Of a stretch of DNA of 64,000 nucleotides, positions 12,465 to 22,067 are shown one piece after another. A model generated the notes under the pieces. It had not been told where the DNA came from. It saw only the letters and a list, made by a program, of their open reading frames with translations, and ran no database searches. Origin of the DNA: Gilliamella bombicola (GTDB lineage Bacteria; Pseudomonadota; Gammaproteobacteria; Enterobacterales; Orbaceae); assembly GCF_900094945.1 (NCBI RefSeq), contig NZ_FMAQ01000009.1, forward strand, positions 23,649 to 87,648, written 5' to 3'. Within the stretch, counting starts at the first letter, position 1. Each line of letters begins with the position of its first letter. The position numbers and the translations under genes were made by a program.

Positions 12465-13565
12465 CTATTTAAAATTATAATTTTTAAGTAAATGATTAAG
12501 TAAAAATGCAACAGTTTGCTTTTCAGGTTCAGAAGGTTCGGAAACCATTTCATTAGATAAGGTTGAATGGCTGGTAAAATTGATAATCCGTGTTAAGTAA
12601 AGTTTTTTATCGCCAGGCAATAAGTCTGACCATTGCGGATAGCCTAAAAAACTGGCGGTTTTTTCATATAAGTTACGTAATAGGGTAAAATGATATTTTT
12701 CAATTTTATTTTCCTTAACCGCTTCTTGCAGCAACTGTTTTAAATAAAGATGATAGGAAAAACTACGGTTTGAATCGCCTTTTTTCTCTTCTAATGCAAA
12801 TTTACCGTCCTCAAATCGTCTTAAAATATAACTATCTTTTGAAGTTAATTCATTATAAAGCACATTATAAAACAGCGGGTTATGGGTCGTAATAATAAAT
12901 TTAATGTCAGATTCACAGGATGTGATTAATTGGGCAATATCTACCGCCAATTGGATAAGGTGATTTTCGTCCAATGAACTGACGGGATCATCAATAAAAA
13001 TATAGCGTAAATGGTCAAATTCATTAGTCGAGCGTTCGCTTTTGTCAGTAATATTGCGCTCTGCGATAACTAAGTTAATCAGTGTAAAAAAAATGCTCCA
13101 AATTAAATTGTTTTCTTCGCCTTTAGAAATTTTAATATTATCAATACGCTGATCATTATCCCCAGCTAGCGAAAAAGTAATAGCAGAAAAATCCTCATTG
13201 AAATGTGGCTGTAATCTTTGATGGGTATAGGATTGAAAGTAACGAACAATATTTTGGTCTTGTCCTTGATCTTTTAAAATCCAGTCAGTAAATGAGTTAG
13301 GTTGTATGATTAATTGATGTTCACCCTCTTGGTGTTTATCATTATTCCAAGCAAATAAATCCTCAGTAAAGGCGTTATAGTACAGGATATTGTGCCTTGT
13401 TAAGGCGGCATTATTCTCTTTATCATCTTTACGTTGCGATATAATTAAATTCTTAAAGGTTTGAGATAAACGTGTTTTACCAGTGCCGTTAAAGGCATAG
13501 ATTAATTGGACTTTTCTATTGTTTTTATCCAGCTTTTCAGCAATATTCCTTAATGTGGTATTCAT
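12465..13565 (-). CDS. prrC: Anticodon nuclease PrrC
   Basis: Latent tRNA-Lys anticodon nuclease kept silent by the restriction complex. In E. coli a T4 anti-restriction peptide activates it, and it blocks translation as suicidal antiviral defence. The N-terminal ATPase has 'AFNGTGKT' (24-31), the ABC-like signature 'ISKGEE' and Walker B 'YIFIDDPVSSLD'. The C-terminal nuclease retains the Arg-Glu-His triad at the EcoPrrC spacing (Arg320/Glu324/His356 there, Arg297/Glu301/His333 here) within 'LLRNLYEKTASFLGYP' and 'NFTSHSTLSNE'. At 366 residues it is about 30 shorter than EcoPrrC, the difference lying in the linker before the P-loop. It sits between hsdS and hsdR exactly as in the prr locus. 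Confidence 0.93.
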   Translation of the reverse strand: MNTTLRNIAEKLDKNNRKVQLIYAFNGTGKTRLSQTFKNLIISQRKDDKENNAALTRHNILYYNAFTEDLFAWNNDKHQEGEHQLIIQPNSFTDWILKDQGQDQNIVRYFQSYTHQRLQPHFNEDFSAITFSLAGDNDQRIDNIKISKGEENNLIWSIFFTLINLVIAERNITDKSERSTNEFDHLRYIFIDDPVSSLDENHLIQLAVDIAQLITSCESDIKFIITTHNPLFYNVLYNELTSKDSYILRRFEDGKFALEEKKGDSNRSFSYHLYLKQLLQEAVKENKIEKYHFTLLRNLYEKTASFLGYPQWSDLLPGDKKLYLTRIINFTSHSTLSNEMVSEPSEPEKQTVAFLLNHLLKNYNFK

Positions 13566-13585
13566 CTTTTTATAACTCTATCTTA

Positions 13586-14779
13586 TTATTCTTGCACTTT
13601 CGGAAAGTCTAATAATAAATTCCGATAATATTCATATTGTTTTTGGCGTAATGCAATCTCACGCGGTAAACCTTCGGTGATTGAGTTGGTAAGCGCATCG
13701 AATGTATCTAAGATTTCGACAATACGAGCTTGTTCCTTGAGTGGGGGAATGGGGATTTTGAAAGTTAAAAACTTCTCAGATTGAATGCGAATAACCTTAG
13801 TACCATTAGCATATTTTTCTTTAAATTTTTGAAAATGGGTTGTTTGTAAAAGATATGTTAAATATTTCGTATTAACTAAATTATTAGGTCTGAATGCATA
13901 CATATCTCCAGAAAAAACAATTTCTCCACCAAGCCATCCTAAAGGAGTCATCACATCTTTAACATTTTCACTTGTTCCTGCAAGTAAAATATCGCCATAT
14001 TTAGCTTTTTTTAATTTTTTTGCTAATTCAGCTGAAACAAATGATTTAGTTTCAGTAGCAAAAGTTCCATAGTAAGTATAAATTTGCCCATAATGAATGG
14101 CAGGCACGCCAGTTTCGGTAAAGTCTTTTTTTTGTAATCCATTACCTCGAATTAATTGACCGACTTCGCCTAATGTTTTCCACTCAACCTCATCCTCTTT
14201 AAAGGTCAACAATTTATCACGATAATAGTTGTATTGTTTTTTTCGTGTAGTAAGCTCTGCTTTGAGTTCTGCTGTGAGCTTTGCAGTGAGGGCTGTGAAT
14301 GTGTCTAAAATACGGACTATTTCGGTTTGAACGAAGGTAGGGGGAATAGGTATTCGAATTTTTTCTACTTGATTACTCATAAGTTTGGGATTTCCCATTC
14401 CTGAATAAACATGTTTTTTGGTTTCAATTGACAGCCAATAAAATAAAAATTTGTAATTTAATTTAGAAGAATTATTAAGTTTAATTAATCCACTTACGTT
14501 AGTAATTGAAAATTTTCCTTTTCGGTAAAAGACAGTACCAGCATTTGCTCCATCAGTGGTCCAATTAACGAATTCTCCGTCAAAGTCAAAAGTGTTTATT
14601 TTACCAATTTCTCCATTTTTTGCTGTTTGAGAGCTGTATACTGGATAATAACCTATATTTTTAGCCAGATCTTCTTTTGATATTACACGCCCACGTCTTA
14701 ATTCAGCCACTTCCCCCAGTGTCTTCCACTCAACTTCAACACCTTTCAGCAACTCAGTTATATTACTATTCTTAATCAT
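13586..14779 (-). CDS. hsdS: Type I restriction specificity subunit HsdS
   Basis: DNA-recognition subunit shared by the methylase and the nuclease. Two target-recognition domains are visible, each beginning 'VEWKTLGEV' (residues ~14 and ~200) and ending in a conserved helix ('[13 protein letters not shown]', '[13 protein letters not shown]'). The central spacer contains TAEL-like tetrapeptides ([12 protein letters not shown]) as in EcoR124, supporting a type IC assignment. '[12 protein letters not shown]' and '[12 protein letters not shown]' close the two halves. It overlaps hsdM by 4 bases (ATGA) and precedes prrC by 20 bases. The recognition sequence cannot be predicted. Confidence 0.94.
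   Translation of the reverse strand: MIKNSNITELLKGVEVEWKTLGEVAELRRGRVISKEDLAKNIGYYPVYSSQTAKNGEIGKINTFDFDGEFVNWTTDGANAGTVFYRKGKFSITNVSGLIKLNNSSKLNYKFLFYWLSIETKKHVYSGMGNPKLMSNQVEKIRIPIPPTFVQTEIVRILDTFTALTAKLTAELKAELTTRKKQYNYYRDKLLTFKEDEVEWKTLGEVGQLIRGNGLQKKDFTETGVPAIHYGQIYTYYGTFATETKSFVSAELAKKLKKAKYGDILLAGTSENVKDVMTPLGWLGGEIVFSGDMYAFRPNNLVNTKYLTYLLQTTHFQKFKEKYANGTKVIRIQSEKFLTFKIPIPPLKEQARIVEILDTFDALTNSITEGLPREIALRQKQYEYYRNLLLDFPKVQE
14259..14297 (-). repeat. Imperfect 12-bp tandem repeats in the HsdS central spacer
   Basis: Three degenerate 12-base units encode the [12 protein letters not shown] tetrapeptides between the two recognition domains. In EcoR124-type enzymes a change of one such unit lengthens the spacer helix and alters the gap in the recognised sequence. 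Confidence 0.55.
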
Positions 14780-16341
14780 CCCTCAATCTCCGCCACAATT
14801 GCATCGATTTGGCAACGTAAGCTATCAATTTTAGCTACCGTATCTTTTATTTCGGCATTAAGCTTGGTGATATCAATCACTTCACGGGTATCTTCGGCTT
14901 CAACATACGAACTGACTGATAGATTATAGTCATTTTGTGCAATGGTTTGATTATCGACCGATTTAGCAAAATATTCGATATCTTGCTTGCTATCAAATAC
15001 TTGCATAATTTCTTGAATATGATCCTCAGTGAGGACATTATTATTAGTCTCTTTTTTAAACAGTTTGCTGGCATCAATAAATTGTGTCGTTTTGACGGTT
15101 TTATTTTTAGCAAGCACCAAAATATTAACCGCAATCGATGTTCCATAAAATAAATTTGGTGCCAGTGAGATTACGGTTTCAACAAAATCATTATCGACCA
15201 AATATTTGCGAATTTTTTGTTCTGCACCACCACGATAAAATATCCCTGGGAAGGTAACAATCGCAGCTCGCCCGCACTCGGACAGATAACTTAGTGCGTG
15301 CATAATAAAGGCAAAATCGGCTTTCGATTTTGGTGCTAGCACGCCAGCAGGTGCATATCGCTCATCATTAATTAATGTTGGATCGTCACTGCCAATCCAT
15401 TTAATTGAATAGGGTGGATTAGAAACGATTGCATCAAATGGTTTTTCGTCGCCAAACTTTGGATTAAGTAACGTGTCGCCTAAAGCAATTTCGAATTTAT
15501 CATAGTTGATATTGTGTAAAAACATATTCATTCGAGCAAGGTTATAGGTGGTATGATTAATCTCTTGACCGAAGAATCCATCCTCAATGATATGTTCATC
15601 AAACTGTTTTTTCGCTTGTAACAATAAAGAACCCGAACCTGCCGCTGGGTCATAGATTTTATTGACCTTTGTTTGCTTGTGTAAGGCTAATTGTGAGATC
15701 AATTTCGACACATTTGGTGGCGTAAAAAATTCACCACCAGATTTACCGGCATTCGAGGCATAATTAGAGATCAAAAACTCATAAGCATCGCCAAACAGAT
15801 CGATTTGATTGTCGGCAAAATCACCAAAATCGAGTTCGGCAACACCATTAAGTACCGCCGCTAACCGTTTGTTTTTATCGGCAACAGTATTACCTAATCG
15901 GTTACTGGTGGTATCAAAATCGGCAAATAATCCTTTAATATCGCTTTCTGACGGGTAACCATTAGCTGAGCTTTCAATCGCATTAAAAATATTGGCCAAA
16001 TCAGTATTTAAACTTGAATTGGTGTTGGCTTGAGCTACAATTTTACAAAATAATTGGCTAGGATAAATAAAATAGCCTTTGGTTTTTATTGCGTCTTTTT
16101 TAATTTCATCGGTAATGACATCATCGGATAATGTGCTGTAATCGATACCTTCTTCACCACCTTCAATATAATTAGCAAAATTTTCACTAATAAATCGGTA
16201 AAATAATGAACCTAAAACATATTGCTTAAAATCCCAACCATCGACAGCACCGCGAACCTCGTCGGCAATTTTCCATATTTGGCGTTGTAGTTGATCGCGT
16301 TGTTGCGTTCCGGTCATTGATTGGGCGTTATTAGAAGTCAT
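14776..16341 (-). CDS. hsdM: Type I DNA adenine methyltransferase HsdM
   Basis: N6-adenine methylase subunit that protects host DNA and forms the core of the restriction complex. The 521 residues include an N-terminal HsdM helical domain ('[14 protein letters not shown]', '[15 protein letters not shown]'), SAM-binding motif I '[10 protein letters not shown]' and catalytic motif IV NPPY (308-311). First gene of the defence operon; no promoter was identified with confidence in the AT-rich upstream region. The length and neighbours fit the EcoprrI/EcoR124 group. Confidence 0.96.
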   Translation of the reverse strand: MTSNNAQSMTGTQQRDQLQRQIWKIADEVRGAVDGWDFKQYVLGSLFYRFISENFANYIEGGEEGIDYSTLSDDVITDEIKKDAIKTKGYFIYPSQLFCKIVAQANTNSSLNTDLANIFNAIESSANGYPSESDIKGLFADFDTTSNRLGNTVADKNKRLAAVLNGVAELDFGDFADNQIDLFGDAYEFLISNYASNAGKSGGEFFTPPNVSKLISQLALHKQTKVNKIYDPAAGSGSLLLQAKKQFDEHIIEDGFFGQEINHTTYNLARMNMFLHNINYDKFEIALGDTLLNPKFGDEKPFDAIVSNPPYSIKWIGSDDPTLINDERYAPAGVLAPKSKADFAFIMHALSYLSECGRAAIVTFPGIFYRGGAEQKIRKYLVDNDFVETVISLAPNLFYGTSIAVNILVLAKNKTVKTTQFIDASKLFKKETNNNVLTEDHIQEIMQVFDSKQDIEYFAKSVDNQTIAQNDYNLSVSSYVEAEDTREVIDITKLNAEIKDTVAKIDSLRCQIDAIVAEIEG

Positions 16342-16675
16342 ATTTTCAAAATTCCTAAATAAAAAATAGGTATTGCCTAATTAGAAAGTAACTGATTTTT
16401 ACTTCCTTATTAGTCATTTTATCGCTAACTGTTATAGGTGCTATATCATAGCTGATTTGTTGTTAATTTTCTATCTGCGAGCTTTTATTTGCTTTATTAA
16501 GGATGATAAATCCAACCCTAATTATTTTCTCATTTTTCATATATCAGAAAAATTGAACTGGTCGCGCTTCTTCATTCTATTGTTGCTTGAAAGTTGTTGA
16601 TGAACATCATTCAATATCTTTTTTGAGTTTTAGGTTTGGGTAGTACTAAGTCATGACACAGTCAAAAAACTAAAA

Positions 16676-16812
16676 AACAGAACCCTTTTTTTTGCCATAT
16701 TTTAAAAATAAATAAAATCAAATAATTAAAAACTCACTTCAAAAAAGGGTTTTTAAAACCTAAATAGCTATTTGCCTTTTTACATACAATATTGATAGTA
16801 TATTAACTTCTA
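16676..16812 (+). promoter_or_regulatory. Type I-F CRISPR leader (spacer-less locus)
   Basis: Shares several blocks in the same order with the leader at 31941-32072: an AACCCTTTTTTT arm, an IHF consensus site (AATCAAATAATTA, 16716-16728, fits WATCAANNNNTTR), then AAAAAAGGGTTTTT forming an inverted repeat with the first arm, and an end reading TTCTA directly before the repeat. The IHF site is 84 bases from the repeat, against 83 in the other leader. IHF is known to be needed for type I-F spacer integration. Confidence 0.7.
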
Positions 16813-16840
16813 GTTCACTGCCGTGTAGGCAGTTTTAATT
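16813..16840 (+). CRISPR. Solitary type I-F CRISPR repeat, no spacers
   Basis: One 28-base unit begins GTTCACTGCCGTGTAGGCAG, the canonical type I-F repeat sequence, and its 3' part is degenerate (TTTTAATT) like the terminal repeat of the array at 32253. No second copy follows, so the locus is a leader plus a terminal repeat only. It looks like an array that lost all spacers or never gained any. No cas genes are nearby. Confidence 0.7.
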
Positions 16841-17195
16841 CATCACGAAACGGTATAGAATCCTGAATATTTTTTACAAAAATATAGCCTAAAACGTAAC
16901 AGTTGTGTAAATACTTCATAATGAGCATACAACTTAATAAATAATTACGCTGCTTGTTTTTGTGCTGTATATGCAATGGGAATTATGTTAGTTGATGTTT
17001 CATGAGGTCTTTTGGGGGTATCAATGGTTGGATAGCAACTGGTCATATACGTTTAGCCAAATCAATAATGACGGTTATTTTTTCTAGGGTATTATCGCCA
17101 TAGCACTTGTTGATGATACGGCGATAATTTTGTTTTATGTATATTCATTACAGTCGTTTTTTTACTACTGTAACCGAAGCAAGTAATTTCTACCA
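16841..17195. other. Intergenic region, no confident gene
   Basis: AT-rich region between the solitary repeat and the lactate oxidase stop. A 33-codon minus-strand frame (17046-16945) and a neighbouring frame ending 'IDLAKRI' look somewhat protein-like, but they are in different frames and lack a recognised family. They may be traces of a decayed gene. Confidence 0.3.
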
Positions 17196-18293
17196 TTAAA
17201 TTAATAAGGTATTTTTAATATCTTCGATCGTTTTTGTGCCAGCTAATTGCATGGTAATAGACAGTTCTTTGTTAAGATGATCAAAGACTGATTTTACTCC
17301 CTCAGCTCCACCTAAATTCAGACCATAAAGAATAGGGCGTCCAATAGCAACAAGATCAGCGCCACTTGCCAATGCTTTAAATACATGTTCGCCACGTCGT
17401 ACACCGCTGTCAAAAATGATTGGAACACGTTTGGCAACAGTAGCTGCAATACTAGGCAATACCTCAAATGAAGCGGGAGCGCCATCTAATTGTCGCCCAC
17501 CATGATTTGATATCCAAATCCCATCAGCTCCGGCAGATATTGCAATTGATGCATCTTCAGGTGATTGAATTCCTTTTACAATAACAGGTAAATTTGCCAT
17601 ATCTTTAATTTTTTGAATATCAGAAGGAACGATACCTTGTTTGGCTGCGGCATAAATTTCGCTAATGCCTTTACCTGAACCATCGCCATTGCCGTTTGAT
17701 TGACTGTAAGCACTGAGATTTTTCATAGGGAGTGGAAATTGAAATTTATTAACGATATCCTCTTCGCGATAACCGCCTAACGTTGAATCAACTGTTAGAA
17801 TGATTGCTTTTGTGCCTGCTTTAACGGCTTTATCGATAATAAAACGGTTAAAATCATCATCTTTACTCATATAGAGTTGAAAAAAATACGGTACATTGGG
17901 TGCAGCATTGGCGGCATCTTCAATAGATGTATTGGCATAAGTACTAATACAGAAAATAGATCCCGCAGCAGCGACGCCTTTAGCAGTGTCCTTTTCGCCT
18001 TGTTCATGAGCCAATCCTTGCGCAGCTGACGGTGCTTGAATAATGGGTGTTTTTAAGGGGATATCCCACAATTTTGTTGATAAATCTGCGTGATCAATAC
18101 CTTGTAATACACGAGGAATAATTTTTTTGCGATTAAACGATAAGGTATTTTCTCGCATTGTCCATTCGTCTTCGGCACCACCACGGATATAACCAAACGC
18201 CCCAGCTTCCATTCTTGCTTTAACTAATGCTTCTAAGGAAGCAATATTAACGATCTCTATAGCGTGTTCTTCATTACTTGTATGGTATGACAT
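17196..18293 (-). CDS. lctO: FMN-dependent L-lactate oxidase / alpha-hydroxy-acid oxidase
   Basis: TIM-barrel flavoenzyme of the lactate oxidase/glycolate oxidase family; lactate oxidase converts L-lactate and O2 to pyruvate and H2O2. The 365 residues follow Aerococcus lactate oxidase: 'GAEDEWTMREN' at the N-terminus, 'ILTVDSTLGG', and the active-site 'SNHGGRQLDG' with catalytic His264, then 'FDSGVRRGEHVFKALASGA' and 'ALGRP'-like 'IGRPILYG'. It lacks the membrane segment of quinone-linked LldD. It stands alone on the minus strand. Oxidase versus dehydrogenase and the precise substrate are inferred. Confidence 0.85.
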   Translation of the reverse strand: MSYHTSNEEHAIEIVNIASLEALVKARMEAGAFGYIRGGAEDEWTMRENTLSFNRKKIIPRVLQGIDHADLSTKLWDIPLKTPIIQAPSAAQGLAHEQGEKDTAKGVAAAGSIFCISTYANTSIEDAANAAPNVPYFFQLYMSKDDDFNRFIIDKAVKAGTKAIILTVDSTLGGYREEDIVNKFQFPLPMKNLSAYSQSNGNGDGSGKGISEIYAAAKQGIVPSDIQKIKDMANLPVIVKGIQSPEDASIAISAGADGIWISNHGGRQLDGAPASFEVLPSIAATVAKRVPIIFDSGVRRGEHVFKALASGADLVAIGRPILYGLNLGGAEGVKSVFDHLNKELSITMQLAGTKTIEDIKNTLLI

Positions 18294-18606
18294 GATTCGC
18301 TCCTAATTATGAGAGTTAATACAACAGTATGGTTATATCACAGCTATTTTTTATTTAAAATTAAATAAAAATCATTTTTGACAAAATAGCACTTTTTTAT
18401 ATTCATCTTTGTAGGCGCTTGGTTAAGTACAGATCATAGCCTGAAATATAAAGAAAATAGCAATGCAGTTATTTGGATTTTTTAATTTGCTGTAAAGGGA
18501 TTCAATAAAAAGCTTATTTTTTGCTAAACAAAAAAATAAACCTCGATATTATTCGAGGTTTTTTAATAATTATATATTAGCCATTGTATATTCAAATACT
18601 AATAGC
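18294..18606. other. Intergenic region between lctO and pyrE
   Basis: AT-rich region that should hold the lctO promoter at its left and the pyrE terminator at its right (18541-18558). No gene was seen. Confidence 0.5.
18541..18564 (-). terminator. Rho-independent terminator after rph-pyrE
   Basis: CCTCG pairs with CGAGG around ATATTATT, with a T-run on each side of the stem. It lies about 45 bases beyond the pyrE stop, in the direction of transcription. Confidence 0.75.
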
Positions 18607-19254
18607 TTATTTTATCCCATATTCAGCCCGATAAGCCTCAACTTGTACTACTTGATCTTTTCGAGCTGGATCTTGGTAAAGGTATTGGATCAAATCATCA
18701 AGCGTAATAATTGAAATAACATCACAATGATAGGTTTGTTTAATTTCTTGAATTGCAGATAGTTCACCACGACCTTTTTCTTGACGGTCTAGGCAGATGA
18801 GTACACCAGCGAGTTTTGATTGATTATCTTCTAATATTTTCATCGATTCACGAATTGCGGTACCGGCGGTAATAACATCATCAACCAGCATAACGCGTTG
18901 CTGATAGATAGAACTACCTACTAAGTTACCCCCTTCACCATGGTCTTTGGCTTCTTTGCGGTTAAAGCAATAAGGCACATCGATATTATGATGTTCAGAG
19001 AGTGCAACAACGGTTGATGAAACAATAGGAATACCTTTATAAGCTGGACCAAAAATAACATCGTATTCTAAGTTGGCATCCATGAGTGCTGCAGCATAAA
19101 AACGACCTAATAAAGCCAGATCTTTACCGGTATTAAACAATCCTGCATTAAAAAAGTAGGGGCTTTTGCGTCCTGATTTTAAGGTAAATTCACCAAATTT
19201 TAATGCTTGTCTATTTAAAGCAAATTCAATAAATTCACTTTTATATGATTTCAT
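18607..19254 (-). CDS. pyrE: Orotate phosphoribosyltransferase
   Basis: Joins orotate and PRPP to give OMP in pyrimidine synthesis. The PRPP-binding motif '[17 protein letters not shown]' is near residue 120, with the 'GPAYKGIPI' loop and '[13 protein letters not shown]' catalytic loop. The 215 residues match E. coli PyrE (213). It follows rph by 13 bases, the conserved rph-pyrE order. Confidence 0.97.
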   Translation of the reverse strand: MKSYKSEFIEFALNRQALKFGEFTLKSGRKSPYFFNAGLFNTGKDLALLGRFYAAALMDANLEYDVIFGPAYKGIPIVSSTVVALSEHHNIDVPYCFNRKEAKDHGEGGNLVGSSIYQQRVMLVDDVITAGTAIRESMKILEDNQSKLAGVLICLDRQEKGRGELSAIQEIKQTYHCDVISIITLDDLIQYLYQDPARKDQVVQVEAYRAEYGIK

Positions 19255-19267
19255 CGATTTTCTCCAA

Positions 19268-19984
19268 TTAATCTTTTAAGGACTGTTTTTGTGCATCAAT
19301 AATTGTTGCAATGCCATTTTTTGCTAATTCTAACAGTTTTAATAATTCGTCATGACTAAATGGTTCGCCTTCGGCAGTGCCTTGCACTTCAATCATACGA
19401 CCATCATCTGTCATAACAACATTCATATCGGTTTCTGCGTTTGAATCTTCTATATATTCCAAATCACAAAGCGCTTCACCCTCAACAATACCAACAGATA
19501 CTGCGGCCACTAATGATTTAATTGGGTTTTGTTTGATTTTTCCATTGGCTAGCATTTGGTTGATAGCATCATTTAAAGCAACACAAGCGCCAGTAATTGA
19601 TGCGGTTCGAGTACCACCATCGGCTTGAATGACATCACAATCTAACGTGATGGTGTATTCGCCTAATAATTTAAGGTCAATCATGGCACGTAGTGAACGG
19701 GCAATAAGGCGTTGAATTTCCATAGTGCGACCAGTTTGTTTGCCTTTAGCTGCTTCGCGCTGGGTACGTGAATTGGTTGCACGCGGTAACATGCCATATT
19801 CAGCGGTTACCCACCCTTGGCCTTGTCCTTTTAAAAAGCGAGGAACCCCTTCGTCAACAGTGGCATTACAAAGTACTTTGGTTTCACCAAATTCGACTAA
19901 TACAGAACCTTCTGCATGCTTAGTATAATGACGGGTTATTTTGATTGGGCGGACTTGTTCCGCAGATCGACCAGACGGGCGCAT
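19268..19984 (-). CDS. rph: Ribonuclease PH
   Basis: Phosphorolytic 3'-5' exoribonuclease that trims tRNA 3' ends. It starts '[16 protein letters not shown]', has the phosphate-binding '[19 protein letters not shown]', and '[19 protein letters not shown]' with the catalytic aspartates. The 238 residues are full length, unlike the frameshifted rph of E. coli K-12. It is divergent from yicC, as in enterobacteria. Confidence 0.97.
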   Translation of the reverse strand: MRPSGRSAEQVRPIKITRHYTKHAEGSVLVEFGETKVLCNATVDEGVPRFLKGQGQGWVTAEYGMLPRATNSRTQREAAKGKQTGRTMEIQRLIARSLRAMIDLKLLGEYTITLDCDVIQADGGTRTASITGACVALNDAINQMLANGKIKQNPIKSLVAAVSVGIVEGEALCDLEYIEDSNAETDMNVVMTDDGRMIEVQGTAEGEPFSHDELLKLLELAKNGIATIIDAQKQSLKD

Positions 19985-20144
19985 GCAATTCTCCAGCAGT
20001 TTTAATTAAAAATTATCGTTTTGAGTTAATCATTTAGGAGGACATCAACAAGATTTAAGCGATGTTTAGCCTAAGCTAAGAGCGCATTATACAGAATTTA
20101 TGATACAATGCCCAGTAAGTTTTTTACAATTTTAGGATTTTATT

Positions 20145-21011
20145 ATGATTTCAAGCATGACTGCTTATGCAAGAAAAGAGGCCAACCAACCATGGGGAAC
20201 GGCTTCTTGGGAATTACGCTCAGTCAACCAACGTTACTTAGAAACGTATATTCGTTTGCCCGAGCAATTTCGTTCACTTGAACCTATCGTTCGCGAAAAA
20301 TTACGTAATCGCCTAACTCGTGGTAAAATCGAATGTAATTTGCGTTTTGAATTAGATCCTTCAGCACAACATCAAGAACTTTCATTAAATAAAGAACTGG
20401 CTAAACAGATAATTAATGCTGCAAGTTGGATTCAAACTGAACAAGATACAGCTCAAATTAACCCTATTGATGTATTACGTTGGCCAGGTGTTATGTCGGC
20501 AAAAGAGCAAAATTTAGATACTATCTCACAAGAAATTTTAGCTCTACTTGATACCGCAATTGATGAGTTTATTGCGGTACGTGAGCGCGAAGGTAAAGCG
20601 CTTTGTGATCTTATTATCAAACGATTAGAAGCGATTACCGTAGAAGTTGACAAAATCCGCCAATGGATGCCACAAATTCTTGAATGGCAAAAAGAAAGGC
20701 TAAAAAGTAAATTAGAAGAAGCCAATATTGAACTTGACAATTCCCGTCTAGAACAAGAAATTGTTATGGTTGCACAGCGCATTGATGTTGCCGAAGAGCT
20801 TGATCGATTAATGACTCATGTAAAAGAAACTTATTCAATCTTGAAAAAGAACGAAGCAGTAGGGCGCAGGCTTGATTTTATGATGCAAGAATTTAATCGA
20901 GAGTCTAACACTATTGCGTCTAAATCAATTAATGCTGATGTTACAGCTAGTGCGATTGAACTCAAAGTGCTTATTGAACAAATCAGAGAGCAAGTACAAA
21001 ACATTGAGTGA
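20145..21011 (+). CDS. yicC: YicC-family endoribonuclease
   Basis: Conserved YicC protein; E. coli YicC is reported to act as an endoribonuclease on RNAs including the sRNA RyhB. The start 'MISSMTAYARKE', the 'SVNQRYLE' motif and the C-terminal DUF1732 'EAVGRRLDFMMQEFNRE' are all present. The 288 residues match E. coli (287). It is divergently transcribed from rph-pyrE and ends overlapping the reading frame of the next gene. Confidence 0.94.
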   Translation: MISSMTAYARKEANQPWGTASWELRSVNQRYLETYIRLPEQFRSLEPIVREKLRNRLTRGKIECNLRFELDPSAQHQELSLNKELAKQIINAASWIQTEQDTAQINPIDVLRWPGVMSAKEQNLDTISQEILALLDTAIDEFIAVREREGKALCDLIIKRLEAITVEVDKIRQWMPQILEWQKERLKSKLEEANIELDNSRLEQEIVMVAQRIDVAEELDRLMTHVKETYSILKKNEAVGRRLDFMMQEFNRESNTIASKSINADVTASAIELKVLIEQIREQVQNIE

Positions 21012-21022
21012 TCATTTATTCA

Positions 21023-21922
21023 ATGAATAGAATACTTGGCATTTTAGCCGTCATATTGGCATCTATTTTATGGGGGACAACGGGCACAGCAGCTACATTT
21101 GCTCCCTTGCTTTCTCCTTTACTTATTGGCTCGTTAGCAATGGGCATTGGTGGCATTTTACAATGCACATTGGCGATACCCAAAATAATCAAAGAGCGTC
21201 ATTTATTAACCAAACATTTTGGTTTTCTTATTGTTGGTGCCATTGCGGTAATGATTTACCCTTTAGCTTTTTATAGCTCGATGCGATTGTCTGGCGTGAC
21301 AATAGGAACGGTGGTCTCTATTGGCTCTGCGCCGATTCTTTCAGCCATTATTGAATATATTAGCCGTGATTTTCGGCTAACTAAACAATGGTTAATAGGA
21401 GCTAGCTGTGGTATTTTGGGAATAATTTTACTTGCCTTTTCAGAAAATAACTCCACTACAAATCAATATGATCATATCACTATTGGCATTTTGCTAGGCC
21501 TAATCGCTGGATTCACTTATGCTCTGTATTCATGGTCTGCACGGCAATTAATGTTAAAAGGTATCGCAACAAAATCGGCCATGGGCGCGACTTTTGGTTG
21601 TGGTGGCATCTTACTTATACCTGTTATGCTACTTACAGGATCTGCATTATTTGACTCATTAACCAATATGACTGTTTGCATTTATATGGCATTGATTCCC
21701 ATGTTTCTTGGGTATTTATGTTATGGCTATGGTTTATCTAAAATATCAGCCAGCTCAGCTATTACTATTAGCTTGTTAGAGCCGGTTATTGCGGCCATAT
21801 TAGCGATGTTAATTATTGGCGAACAAATGTCATTAGTTGGATGGTTTGGGGTTATATTGATTTTTCTGTGTCTTATGTTTGTGACCTTATCGAGTATTAC
21901 AAACTTATCGGCTTCGGCATAA
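21023..21922 (+). CDS. EamA/DMT-family inner-membrane transporter
   Basis: Drug/metabolite transporter superfamily member with about ten hydrophobic helices in two EamA repeats, each beginning near 'ILWGTTGTAATF' and 'IAGFTYALYSWSAR'. The ATG at 21023 is preferred; a GTG at 21008 overlapping the yicC stop would add five residues. Substrate is unknown; relatives export amino acids or other small metabolites. Confidence 0.85.
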   Translation: MNRILGILAVILASILWGTTGTAATFAPLLSPLLIGSLAMGIGGILQCTLAIPKIIKERHLLTKHFGFLIVGAIAVMIYPLAFYSSMRLSGVTIGTVVSIGSAPILSAIIEYISRDFRLTKQWLIGASCGILGIILLAFSENNSTTNQYDHITIGILLGLIAGFTYALYSWSARQLMLKGIATKSAMGATFGCGGILLIPVMLLTGSALFDSLTNMTVCIYMALIPMFLGYLCYGYGLSKISASSAITISLLEPVIAAILAMLIIGEQMSLVGWFGVILIFLCLMFVTLSSITNLSASA

Positions 21923-22067
21923 TAAGGCTACAATACGAAATACTGAACGGAATTAATAGACTTTTGTTTTATTTTGATTTTACTAAAAATAGTTCAGTAA
22001 TTTTAGTTTATAATAATTTAGAATATATATTTTAATTTCATTAAGTTTTGCTAATAAGGAATATAAC

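Noticed and set aside
14877..15153. Frames on both strands within the 3' part of hsdM
   Set aside because: Shadows of the hsdM coding sequence.
16676..16840. CRISPR-associated transposon (type I-F3) end with an atypical repeat
   Set aside because: No tnsABCD, tniQ or cas genes and no Tn7-like end repeats were seen; a plain leader-repeat remnant is simpler.
16945..17046. 33-codon minus-strand frame near the solitary repeat
   Set aside because: Amino-acid composition looks plausible, but there is no ribosome site and no recognised family; recorded only as a possible decayed gene.
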